Below, piece by piece: positions 1-6,575 of a stretch of 10,412 bases of DNA. The DNA is from Rhizobacter sp. GTDB lineage: Bacteria; Pseudomonadota; Gammaproteobacteria; Burkholderiales; Burkholderiaceae_C. The position numbers and the translations under genes were made by a program. The DNA lies in assembly GCA_025359585.1 (NCBI GenBank), contig JANYFX010000350.1, positions 1-10,412 on the forward strand. Direction: 5' to 3'. The notes beneath the pieces are model-generated. The model was not told the DNA's origin. It did not search any database and saw only the letters and a program-made list of their open reading frames with translations. The stretch's first letter is position 1. Every line of letters begins with the position of its first letter.

Positions 1-80
1 CACGCGAGGATGCCGTCGCCGGCCTCGGTCCACTCGATGATGTCGATGAACTGTTTCTTGATGAAATCCATCAGTGCCAT
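1..80 (-). CDS. SPFH-domain (virion core-like) protein, N-terminal fragment
   Basis: Only the first 26 full codons lie in the window; the gene continues past the left edge. The peptide begins MALMDFIKKQFIDIIEW and goes on to a DGILAW-like stretch. This resembles the start of bacterial SPFH-domain proteins often annotated as virion core protein or YdjI-like, which commonly begin with M-L-D-F-I-K-x-Q-F-I-D-I-I-x-W. The start is the ATG at 80, preceded by a good ribosome site (AAGGGAG, about 7 bases upstream). It lies downstream of epsI on the same strand across an 81-base gap, so it may be read from its own promoter. Family SPFH proteins are membrane-associated scaffolds, but nothing here shows a specific role. 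The family call rests on a short stretch and on recall. Confidence 0.7.
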   Translation of the reverse strand, partial: MALMDFIKKQFIDIIEWTEAGDGILA

Positions 81-137
81 GGTGATCTCCCTTGAGAAAC
101 TTTGAGGCCGAAGCTGGGCGCCGGAAAGCCCGGCCGC

Positions 138-165
138 ATCATAGACGGGCGCGCCCGGCGTTCAA
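138..165 (-). promoter_or_regulatory. candidate sigma70 promoter for the SPFH gene
   Basis: On the minus strand a TTGAAC hexamer (165-160) is followed after 16 bases by TATGAT (143-138). These match the -35 and -10 consensus at 4/6 and 5/6. The -35 overlaps the epsI stop codon. Transcription would start near 131, about 50 bases before the SPFH start codon. A 12-bp palindrome, CGGGCGCGCCCG (146-157), fills most of the spacer and could be an operator or just GC-rich sequence. Seen by eye only. Confidence 0.35.
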
Positions 166-854
166 CCAGCCGTGCCGTTGCCGATCACCTTGACACGTTC
201 GGCCGGCCGCATGGCGCGCACCAGCTCGTCGGCAAACCGGCTTTGCAACGCATAGGCACGCGCCGGTTGCGGGTCGATCGACGACACGCGCATCAACAGT
301 CCGTCGAGCAACTGGCGCCGCATGCCGAACGAAAGCTGGCGCAGCCGGAACGCGGTGCTGTCGGCGACGACCGCGTCGCCGAGCAGCGTCCAGTAGGTGA
401 TGGGTTCGGAGCGGCCCGGCAGGAACGCGTGCAGGCGTGTGGCCGCGACAGCCTGGCCGGCGAGCGTGAGCTGCACCGCTTCGACCCCTTCGACCTTGAA
501 GCCCCCGCTCGGGTAACAAACCTCGGGGCGGTGCATCTGCATGCCGGCGGACTGCTCGCGCCCGAACGCGGCCGAGACCATGATGCGCTGGCCCTTCGAG
601 TTGACGAAGGTGCGCTCGAGCACCTGGTCGTAGATCTTGTAGACCTTGCCCTGCTGTGCGGCCGGCCGCACAAAAGCCTCGCTGGCGGCATCCACCCGCC
701 AGTCGCCGAACTCGCGGGGCAAGAGGCCATCCAGGTCCAGCGCAGGCACGTCGGCATCGCCGTGCGGCACCGGTTTGCCTAAGCCCGCCAGTGTGGCGGC
801 AGCCACCATGCCGGCGGCCAGAACCAGGGCGCGGCGACGCGCGGGCGAGATCAT
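162..854 (-). CDS. epsI: EpsI family exosortase-associated protein
   Basis: The 230-residue product begins MISPARRRALVLAAGM. It has a short basic N-terminus and one hydrophobic segment (about residues 8-26), so it is probably inner-membrane anchored with the rest in the periplasm. The family hallmark is HRPEVCYPSGGF at residues 108-119, with His108 and Cys113, followed by a TYW segment near 153-155. EpsI proteins occur next to, or fused to, exosortases, and are thought to assist handling of PEP-CTERM proteins or exopolysaccharide export; their exact reaction is not settled. The ATG at 854 overlaps the xrtB stop by 4 bases (ATGA), which implies translational coupling and sets the start. Longer upstream extensions of this frame lie inside xrtB and are shadows. 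Length is normal for the exosortase B-associated type. Confidence 0.9.
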   Translation of the reverse strand: MISPARRRALVLAAGMVAAATLAGLGKPVPHGDADVPALDLDGLLPREFGDWRVDAASEAFVRPAAQQGKVYKIYDQVLERTFVNSKGQRIMVSAAFGREQSAGMQMHRPEVCYPSGGFKVEGVEAVQLTLAGQAVAATRLHAFLPGRSEPITYWTLLGDAVVADSTAFRLRQLSFGMRRQLLDGLLMRVSSIDPQPARAYALQSRFADELVRAMRPAERVKVIGNGTAG

Positions 855-1741
855 GCCGCCCACCGTTTTGGCAACATGGCGCCGAGCGACCGATCGGCAG
901 CGATGATGAACGCCAGGCCCACCGCGAACAGCACCATGCCGGCAAAGCCATGGATGAAGCCGCGGCCGGCCGCATCGCCGAAGCAGTAGGTCACCAGCAC
1001 CAGGATCATCACGCGGACCACGTTGGCGCTGAACGCGACCGGGATCACCAGCAGCCCGAGCGTGGCGTTGCGAACCCAGGAGCGGTAGTTCATCAGGCTG
1101 GCGTAGAGCAGGCCCATGGCTTCGAGCGTGAACATGGTCTGCAGCCCGGCACAGGCCTCGGACACGAGCAGCTGGTACTGGCCGATCGTGATCACCACGC
1201 CAGAGCGGCCCATTGGAAAGCCGAGCCAAAGCAACAGCTGCGTCGCCACGATCGACACCCCGAGCTTCAGCGGCGCCGTCACCGCCAGCACGAGGCTGTA
1301 GGGCAGGGGCAAGGCGAACAGCAGGAAGAGCAGCGGGAACCAGACCAGGCGCAGCGCGGCCCAACCCTTGAAGGAGGCCAGCACCGCCACGAGCACGAGG
1401 CCGAGCGACAGCATTTCGATGCGCAGGAACTGCTGGCTGCGCCCGAACGCGTAGAGCAGCAGGGCCAGCACCAGCAACACGCCGGCGCTGCGCGACACGA
1501 CGTCGGGCAACGCCAGCAATGCGCCGCGTTGGCGGTACAACAACCAGGCCGAGACGCCCAGCACGATGAGCTCGTGCCCCTGGGCTTCTGCCGACCAGAT
1601 TCCGAAGCACAGGTCCCAGAAAGTGGGCAGCCAGAGCGAGGCCAGGCCCAGCGCCACGGCACCGAGCGCGACCGCATCGAACGAACCCGCAGCTTCGAGC
1701 GCAGGCGCAGGGCGATTCACGGCCGGCACTTCAGCTTGCAC
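851..1741 (-). CDS. xrtB: exosortase B, PEP-CTERM sorting transpeptidase
   Basis: A 296-residue polytopic inner-membrane protein with about eight hydrophobic segments between residues 22 and 282. The exosortase catalytic set is visible: Cys197 in SEACAGLQTM, Arg243 in NVVRVM and His264 in FIHGFAG. By analogy with sortases, exosortases cleave the C-terminal PEP-CTERM signal of exported proteins and transfer them to an unknown acceptor. The EpsD-like and EpsI neighbours and the overall sequence fit the B subtype better than XrtA. The start is taken as GTG at 1741, 10 bases after the epsD-like stop. Its ribosome site is weak, and GTG codons at positions 5 and 8 are alternatives; no early ATG exists. 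It is the middle gene of a three-gene unit, and a probable substrate is encoded just upstream. Confidence 0.93.
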   Translation of the reverse strand: MQAEVPAVNRPAPALEAAGSFDAVALGAVALGLASLWLPTFWDLCFGIWSAEAQGHELIVLGVSAWLLYRQRGALLALPDVVSRSAGVLLVLALLLYAFGRSQQFLRIEMLSLGLVLVAVLASFKGWAALRLVWFPLLFLLFALPLPYSLVLAVTAPLKLGVSIVATQLLLWLGFPMGRSGVVITIGQYQLLVSEACAGLQTMFTLEAMGLLYASLMNYRSWVRNATLGLLVIPVAFSANVVRVMILVLVTYCFGDAAGRGFIHGFAGMVLFAVGLAFIIAADRSLGAMLPKRWAA

Positions 1742-1751
1742 GCGCTGCGGC

Positions 1752-2630
1752 CTACTTCGTCACCGTGGCCGCGGCGCTCGCAGCGACACCGGCTTGCGCG
1801 AAGCTGCCTTGGTAGACGATCTGCGCGCGGTCGCGGAGATCCTTCATGTCCTTGGCGACCAGCTCGCGCTTGCGTTCACCGAGCAGGTAGGCCTCGATCG
1901 CAGCTCGCGCCACGTTGCGACTCATGGGCGCCGCCTGGGCTTGCAGCAGCCCATGCACACGGGCACCACCAGGCTGCAGCGCGAGCACCGACTGGCCGAC
2001 CGACAGCTTGGCCACCGAGTCGAGCAAGCCCATCGGCATCTCTTCCGCGGCCTGGGCGAACTGGCGGGTCTTGTAACGAAAGCCGGCCTTGCTCAGCGCA
2101 TCGCCGATCTCGTCGGCACTCTTGGCGGCTTTCAGCGCGGCCTGGATCCGCGGCGTGTCTTCTTCCGCCACGTCCATCGAGAACTCCTGCAAGGTGTACA
2201 GGCGCCGGTCGCTGAACAGGGCGGGCTTGCTGTCGTAGTAACGATCGACTTCGTCGGTGCTCGCGGACACCGCCCTGGCGGCAATCCGATCCTGGAAAGC
2301 CCGGGCCAGGACTTCGCGCCTGGCTGCTTCCATCGCCTGCACGACCGCCGGATCGGTCTCCAGGCCCTGGCTGCGCGCGGCCTGCGCCGCCAGCTCCTGC
2401 TCGATCAGTGAGTCGAGCACGCGCTGTGCCGCTGTCTGGGGCTGCGCTGCCACCAGGCGCGGCTGACGCTGCAAGCCGTACTGCACCTGGTGGATCGAGA
2501 TTTCGTCCTTGTTGACCTTGGCGGCGATCTGCGTTTCGTCGGTGGTTTTCGCCTTGCCGCACGCCGCCAGCAGCGCCAGGGCCATCAGCAGGGCCGCTTG
2601 CCGCCCGCGCGAACTTTCAAAATGCATCAT
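1752..2630 (-). CDS. epsD: EpsD family peptidyl-prolyl isomerase-like lipoprotein
   Basis: The 292-residue product starts MMHFESSRGR. It carries a lipoprotein signal with lipobox LAAC at residues 21-24, so mature protein should begin at lipidated Cys24 on the periplasmic side. Residues 33-120 resemble a SurA/PpiC-type N-terminal chaperone region (VNKDEISIHQVQ, then paired helices). Residues 125-240 look like a divergent parvulin-type rotamase region. The C-terminus is helical, then Ala-rich. EpsD family members sit in exosortase and exopolysaccharide loci and presumably help fold exported proteins; activity is inferred. The start was chosen for AGGAGA about 9 bases upstream and the correctly placed signal peptide. 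A longer in-frame version from 2813 would bury the signal and run through the upstream terminator. It leads the epsD-xrtB-epsI unit. Confidence 0.85.
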   Translation of the reverse strand: MMHFESSRGRQAALLMALALLAACGKAKTTDETQIAAKVNKDEISIHQVQYGLQRQPRLVAAQPQTAAQRVLDSLIEQELAAQAARSQGLETDPAVVQAMEAARREVLARAFQDRIAARAVSASTDEVDRYYDSKPALFSDRRLYTLQEFSMDVAEEDTPRIQAALKAAKSADEIGDALSKAGFRYKTRQFAQAAEEMPMGLLDSVAKLSVGQSVLALQPGGARVHGLLQAQAAPMSRNVARAAIEAYLLGERKRELVAKDMKDLRDRAQIVYQGSFAQAGVAASAAATVTK

Positions 2631-2771
2631 GTCGAAGAAGTCTCCTGGTAGAGCGGCTGAGCGGGGCATGTTCCCGGAGACACGCTTTGTACCGATGGGC
2701 CGCCGGAGAGCGTATGTCAGGTGAGCCGCAGGGCACAGTGAGCTTCTCGGGTGCCCGTGCGTTTCTGCCGA

Positions 2772-2785
2772 TTCCTGTGCAGGAA
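2772..2785. repeat. 14-base inverted repeat upstream of epsD
   Basis: TTCCTG-TG-CAGGAA is a perfect 6-bp dyad with a 2-base centre, lying between the PEP-CTERM gene terminator and the epsD start, about 140 bases upstream of that start. Its place suits an operator for the epsD-xrtB-epsI unit. No convincing -35/-10 or sigma54 pair was found around it. A short dyad like this can also arise by chance. Confidence 0.3.
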
Positions 2786-2795
2786 CACGCAGCCC

Positions 2796-2823
2796 AAAAA
2801 AAAAAGCAGACACGAAGTCTGCT
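2796..2823 (-). terminator. Rho-independent terminator of the PEP-CTERM gene
   Basis: Read on the minus strand, a perfect 7-bp stem (AGCAGAC, loop TTCGT, GTCTGCT) runs straight into about ten T residues. It lies 36 bases after the PEP-CTERM stop codon and ends that transcript before the epsD leader. The 10-base A run on the plus strand stands out in this GC-rich window. Confidence 0.88.
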
Positions 2824-2834
2824 CTTCTCGGTCA

Positions 2835-2852
2835 GCGGGGCCGAAGCCCCGC
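2835..2852 (-). terminator. UUCG-tetraloop hairpin after the PEP-CTERM stop
   Basis: On the minus strand GCGGGGC-TTCG-GCCCCGC forms a perfect 7-bp GC stem closed by a UUCG tetraloop, a very stable RNA fold. It begins 6 bases after the stop codon and sits 11 bases ahead of the T-tailed terminator. It has no T run of its own. It probably shields the 3' end of the mRNA from exonucleases or reinforces termination; that role is inferred. Confidence 0.6.
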
Positions 2853-2858
2853 AGGCGC

Positions 2859-3374
2859 TCAGGACTTGTTGCGGCGGCGTGCAGCGAAGCCGACACCGGC
2901 CAGGCCGAGCATGAGCATCGCGTAGGTTTCGGGTTCGGGCACCGGTGCCGCCACCGAGCTGATCGAACCGCTGTAACCGCCGAGCAGTTGACCGTGGCCG
3001 AGCGAGCCCGACACAGCCAGAACGTAGTGGCCGGCCGACAAGCCGGCAAAACTGAAGCCATCGGCGGCGCTGGTATCGGAGCGGACCTGGCCCTGGCCGG
3101 TCACCACCACCGAGCTCAGGTTCACGTCGTTCCACTGGAACACCAGAAAGTCAACGAGGCCACCGGCCACATTGCCGAGTGCTGCGATCGAGAAAGAATA
3201 GTGGTCGGTGAACCCCGCTTCGGGCGAAGAAAAAGTACGGAAGCACTCGCTGGCGAACGACGTGGGGGCCGCGCCGATGGCGCCGAGGCTGGAACCGTCG
3301 CCGGTACATTCCGAAGCCATTGCCGGCGCGCCGAGCGCGAGCAAAATGGCGGCGGAGAACATTTTCAATTTCAT
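2859..3374 (-). CDS. PEP-CTERM sorting domain protein, probable exosortase substrate
   Basis: A 171-residue exported protein. Residues 1-20 (MKLKMFSAAILLALGAPAMA) form a Sec signal peptide with an AMA|S cleavage site. The C-terminus is a textbook PEP-CTERM signal: Pro146-Glu147-Pro148, a hydrophobic helix at about 151-165, then Arg166-Arg168 and the tail NKS. The mature middle is small, Gly/Ser-rich and probably beta-rich, with only two cysteines (Cys23, Cys44) that could form a disulfide. FTDHYSF at 55-61 recalls the FxDxF group of PEP-CTERM proteins. The gene lies upstream of the exosortase B unit but ends in its own terminator, so it is expressed separately. An earlier in-frame start at 3485 is rejected because it would bury the signal peptide. 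The surface role is unknown. Confidence 0.9.
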   Translation of the reverse strand: MKLKMFSAAILLALGAPAMASECTGDGSSLGAIGAAPTSFASECFRTFSSPEAGFTDHYSFSIAALGNVAGGLVDFLVFQWNDVNLSSVVVTGQGQVRSDTSAADGFSFAGLSAGHYVLAVSGSLGHGQLLGGYSGSISSVAAPVPEPETYAMLMLGLAGVGFAARRRNKS

Positions 3375-3433
3375 TCTGTCTCGATTCAATTGAGGACTGC
3401 AGGAAACAACTCTGGACTGAGACGGATAGTGCA

Positions 3434-3470
3434 GGAGCCATCGGCTCCCGTGAACCCCCGGCACCGGGGG
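3434..3470. repeat. two adjacent hairpins in the divergent intergenic region
   Basis: Between the divergent PEP-CTERM and ubiH starts lie GGAGCC-ATC-GGCTCC (3434-3448) and CCCCCG-GCAC-CGGGGG (3455-3470), two perfect 6-bp stems 6 bases apart. Neither has a T run. They fall within the leader of one gene or the other, depending on the unseen promoters. They may be operator dyads or RNA structure; no function can be assigned. Confidence 0.4.
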
Positions 3471-3505
3471 CTGGCCCGAAGACAATTGCTTTGAAAGCGT
3501 GACCC

Positions 3506-4717
3506 ATGCAACACAAATCGGAGCTCCCCGGCCACAAACTGGCCATCGTCGGCGCCGGCCCGGTCGGCCTGTCGCTGGCCTTGCATGCAGCGCGTGCCTT
3601 GCCCGGAGCCAGCGTCACGCTGTTCGACGCGCGGCCCGCCGACAAGGATGTGTCGGCCGATCCGCGGACCCTCGCGCTCTCGCTCGGCAGCGTGCAGTTG
3701 CTGCAGCGCCTGGGTGCGTGGCGTGCCGAACTCGCACAACCGATTCTGGAGGTGCACGTGTCGCAACAAGCGCCTTCGCTGCCGCCGCTCTTGGGCGACT
3801 GGCTGGGTGAACCGGAGCTGCGCATCCGCGCCATCGACGAAGCCGTGCCGATGCTCGGCGCCGTGCTGAGCTACGGCAGCATCGTGGCGCCGCTGCAGCA
3901 AGAGTGGCTGAAGGCGGAACAGGCCGAGCCGCAGCGCCTGTGCAGCCGCTTCGGCCTGCCGGTGTCGGCACTCAAGCCGGTGGCGCAAGGGGTCGAGGTC
4001 GACGCCGGCATCGCCGAACGCTTCGACCTGGTCGTCGTGGCCGAAGGCGGTGTCTTCTCCGACCAGGTGCGCAAGGCGCTCACGCACGACTACGCGCAGA
4101 CCGCATGGGTCGGCAAGGTCACGTTCGAAGAAACTGCGAAGGCGCGGCCTGCGGGTGTCGCGTTCGAGCGCTTCACGCGCCACGGGCCGGCCGCGCTGCT
4201 GCCGCTGAAAGACGGCGGCGCCGGGCTGGTCTGGTGTGTGCCGAGCCACGACGACCCGGTGCGTGAGCTCGACGACACGCAGCGCACGACGGTGCTGAAC
4301 AGCATCTTCCACCCCGCCGTCGGCCGCATCGCGTCGATCACGCCGCTCAAACATTTCGCGCTCGGCCTGAACGCCGAACGGACGCTGACCGAGGGCCGCA
4401 CCGTGCGCATCGGCAACGCCGCGCAAACGCTGCACCCGGTGGCAGGCCAGGGCCTGAACCTCGGCCTGCGCGACGCGTTCGAGCTGGTGCAAGCGCTCGC
4501 GCGCCACCCCGACATCGACGCCGTGCTGCGGCGGCTCGAATGGCAACGTGGCCCCGACCGCTGGGCGATGATCGCCGCGACCGACTTCCTCGCCCGCAGC
4601 TTCACCTGGCGGCTGCCCGGCGCCGGCGCGGCACGCGGGCTCGGGATCGCGGCGCTGCAGGCATTGAAGCCGGTGAAGTCGGCACTCGCGCGGCAGATGA
4701 TGTTCGGCTCGCGTTGA
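3506..4717 (+). CDS. ubiH: UbiH-type FAD-dependent monooxygenase (ubiquinone synthesis)
   Basis: The 403-residue product belongs to the UbiH/UbiF/COQ6 family, which hydroxylates the polyprenyl-phenol ring during ubiquinone synthesis using FAD, NAD(P)H and O2. Visible motifs are the dinucleotide-binding GAGPVG (16-21) with acidic Asp41 ending strand 2, DPRTLAL (52-58), a DG-like motif DLVVVAEGG (174-182) with Glu in place of the usual Asp, and GNAAQTLHPVAGQG (303-316). The GNA form of that last motif, rather than GDA, is typical of UbiH over UbiF. Length matches the family. No export signal; likely membrane-peripheral in the cytoplasm. The ATG at 3506 has only a weak ribosome site (GAAAG). The stop overlaps the next gene's putative TTG start. 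Exact ring position of hydroxylation is inferred. Confidence 0.85.
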   Translation: MQHKSELPGHKLAIVGAGPVGLSLALHAARALPGASVTLFDARPADKDVSADPRTLALSLGSVQLLQRLGAWRAELAQPILEVHVSQQAPSLPPLLGDWLGEPELRIRAIDEAVPMLGAVLSYGSIVAPLQQEWLKAEQAEPQRLCSRFGLPVSALKPVAQGVEVDAGIAERFDLVVVAEGGVFSDQVRKALTHDYAQTAWVGKVTFEETAKARPAGVAFERFTRHGPAALLPLKDGGAGLVWCVPSHDDPVRELDDTQRTTVLNSIFHPAVGRIASITPLKHFALGLNAERTLTEGRTVRIGNAAQTLHPVAGQGLNLGLRDAFELVQALARHPDIDAVLRRLEWQRGPDRWAMIAATDFLARSFTWRLPGAGAARGLGIAALQALKPVKSALARQMMFGSR

Positions 4718-6564
4718 CGGCACCCGATTCATCGAACGCCGTCTTGCTCGACACGCTGGTGGCGCAAGCGCGCGCCGCCGTTGTGGCCAGAGACAGCACG
4801 ACCGCGCTGGCCAGCGCACGCGCAGCGCTGCGCATCGCACCCGACCATGACCCGGCCCTCGAAGCCGCATGGCATGCCGGCATGCTGGCAGCGCGCTGGG
4901 ACTGGGCGCGAGTGATCGGCCAGCGCTGGTGCCGGGCCCACCCGCAAGAGCTGGGCGCATGGCAGGCCTGCCTGCTGCCACAACTGCTGCTGCACCAGGC
5001 CGAAGACTTCACCACGACACTGCACAAGGCACGCTCGGCGGTCGGGTCACATGCCTTGCTGAGCACACTCGAAGCTCTGTTCCAGGCACTGATCGGCGAC
5101 GACGCCGGTTCAGCGGCCACGGCAGCGCTGGTGCCCGATGCCGAGCTGCGAAGCAACGCGCAAGCCTTGCTCGGGCCCTCGATGACAACGCTGATGACCG
5201 CCGGCTGGCAAGCGCCGCTGCTGCGGGCTTTCTTGCTCTACGAGCAGCAAATCGCCTGCGTCTGGAACGGGCGCAGCGGGCTGCCCGACACGCTTCATGC
5301 GTTGACCCGCCTGCCGCGGATCCCGTGGCCCGCGCTGCGCTTCGTGGCGCTCACCTATGGCCCGAGCGAAGACACGCAGATCGCGCTGGTCAACCGCATG
5401 GCCGAAGGCTGGCCGGCTGCGCGCGCGGTGCGGCCGGCCAAACCTGCGCCGGCGCAGTCAACCACAGCCCGCCTGCGCGTCGCATACCTGTCGCCTTGCC
5501 TGGGCGCACACGCAACCACGGTGATGATGGGCCACCTTCCGCGCGAGCAAGACCACGACCGGTTCGAGATCTTCGCCTACGGTTTTGCGCCCGGCCGTGA
5601 AGTCGCGCCGGCCGAGCTGCTGGTGCAAGGCTGCGATGTGCTGCGTGGCCTGCCGCAGAGCGCCGAACAGGCAGCCGCCCTCATCGCGGCCGACGACATC
5701 GATGTGCTGATCGTGATGCCCGACTGGGAGATGGACTGGCCCGCCAGCGTCTGCCGTGCCAGCGGCGTGCCGGTGATCATTCACCACCTCACGAGTTGTG
5801 GCAGCACCGGCGGGCTGGCGCACTACCGCATCGTCGATGACAGCTTTGTCGCCAGCGAACCGCCGGCGCGCGAAGCCACGATCCAGCTGCGCGGCAGCTG
5901 CTACACCTACAGCGCCACCGCAGCGGGCCACACCACGCGCCGCGAACACGGTCTTCCCGACGACGCGCTGGTCGTCGCCGCCTTCAACGCCGCCTACAAG
6001 ATCGGGCCCGACCTGGCCGAAGTCTGGGCCCGCCTGCTGCTGCAGGTGCCGGACGCCGTGCTGTGGCTGCACCAGACCCATGCGATGCAGGCGGTGCAAC
6101 TGCGCGCGTGGTTCGCGGAGCGTGGTGTCAGTGCCGCGCGGCTGGTGTTCGCCGCCAACGCAGCGCACCCCGAGCACCTGGCGCGCTCGGCGCTGGCCGA
6201 CCTGTACCTCGACGCGTGGGACTACAACGGCCACACATCGATCCTCGACGCGCTGCATGCCGGCGTGCCGGTGGTCACGCGCGAAGGCACGCGCATTTCG
6301 CAGCGCATGGGCGCCAACCTGTTGCGACAGCACGGCGCGCAAGACTGGATCGCGTGCAGCGCACACGAGTACGAGCAGCTCGCGCTGAAGCTGATGCGCT
6401 CGGCCGATGAGCGGCGGGCCTACCGCGCGCAGCTCGCAGAAAGTCGTTCGAGCTTCGCGCCGTTCCATCTGGCCGAGCAGGCACGCCTTTTCGACGCGGC
6501 CATCGGCGCCGCCTACGCGCGCTACCAGCAGGGCTTGCCCCCAGCCGACATCACGATAGGCTGA
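4714..6564 (+). CDS. GT41-like (SPINDLY/OGT-type) glycosyltransferase, divergent
   Basis: 616 residues if started at TTG 4714, which overlaps the ubiH stop (TTGA) and suggests coupling. No ATG occurs in frame until 4882, which would remove part of the helical N-terminus. Residues 1 to about 240 are helical and TPR-like. From about 253 the sequence follows the GT41 catalytic domain of protein O-GlcNAc transferase: VAYLSPCLGAH with His266, FNAAYKIGPDL with Lys429 (the UDP-contacting Lys of OGT), DYNGHTSILDALHAGVPVVT with His507, and the usual C-terminal helical region. The central part (about 330-375, DWEMDW and HHLTSCGSTGG) departs from the family pattern. The protein probably transfers a sugar from a nucleotide donor to a protein; donor and target are unknown. 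No signal peptide, so cytoplasmic. Fold call is firm, start and function less so. Confidence 0.75.
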   Translation: MTAPDSSNAVLLDTLVAQARAAVVARDSTTALASARAALRIAPDHDPALEAAWHAGMLAARWDWARVIGQRWCRAHPQELGAWQACLLPQLLLHQAEDFTTTLHKARSAVGSHALLSTLEALFQALIGDDAGSAATAALVPDAELRSNAQALLGPSMTTLMTAGWQAPLLRAFLLYEQQIACVWNGRSGLPDTLHALTRLPRIPWPALRFVALTYGPSEDTQIALVNRMAEGWPAARAVRPAKPAPAQSTTARLRVAYLSPCLGAHATTVMMGHLPREQDHDRFEIFAYGFAPGREVAPAELLVQGCDVLRGLPQSAEQAAALIAADDIDVLIVMPDWEMDWPASVCRASGVPVIIHHLTSCGSTGGLAHYRIVDDSFVASEPPAREATIQLRGSCYTYSATAAGHTTRREHGLPDDALVVAAFNAAYKIGPDLAEVWARLLLQVPDAVLWLHQTHAMQAVQLRAWFAERGVSAARLVFAANAAHPEHLARSALADLYLDAWDYNGHTSILDALHAGVPVVTREGTRISQRMGANLLRQHGAQDWIACSAHEYEQLALKLMRSADERRAYRAQLAESRSSFAPFHLAEQARLFDAAIGAAYARYQQGLPPADITIG

Positions 6565-6575
6565 GCGATGTCGGC
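6544..6575. terminator. 9-bp inverted repeat across the glycosyltransferase stop
   Basis: GCCGACATC (6544-6552) and GATGTCGGC (6567-6575) are perfect 9-bp arms with a 14-base loop that contains the TGA stop. As RNA this would fold at the very 3' end of the ubiH-glycosyltransferase transcript. There is no T run, so it is more likely a stabilising or Rho-associated structure than an intrinsic terminator. Confidence 0.4.

Noticed and set aside
656..2215. 519-residue open frame on the plus strand opposite xrtB and epsD
   Set aside because: Rich in Arg, His, Gln and Pro with no domain or ribosome site. It lies antisense to well-recognised genes and is a typical high-GC shadow frame.
2631..2760. 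CTGACA as a -35 for the epsD unit
   Set aside because: The nearest -10-like hexamer (TACAAA) is 23 bases downstream, outside the usual spacing.
2631..2813. 61-residue N-terminal extension of the EpsD-like protein
   Set aside because: It would bury the lipoprotein signal and begin inside the upstream terminator stem. The ATG at 2630 has a good ribosome site.
3402..3430. GATAGT as a -10 for ubiH
   Set aside because: No acceptable -35 lies at the right distance (the position reads GGAAAC).
3434..3470. sigma54 promoter upstream of the PEP-CTERM gene
   Set aside because: TGGCTCCTGCA resembles fragments of the motif, but the GG to GC spacing is 5 bases instead of 10.
3375..3485. 37-residue N-terminal extension of the PEP-CTERM protein
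   Set aside because: It would place the signal peptide internally. The start at 3374 gives a standard Sec signal.
3386..4981. 531-residue minus-strand open frame opposite ubiH
   Set aside because: Arg/His/Ala-rich composition without motifs. The plus strand holds an intact UbiH with all family motifs.
5458..6468. 336-residue minus-strand open frame opposite the glycosyltransferase
   Set aside because: No recognisable domain, Arg/Val/His-rich, and fully antisense to the conserved GT41 region.
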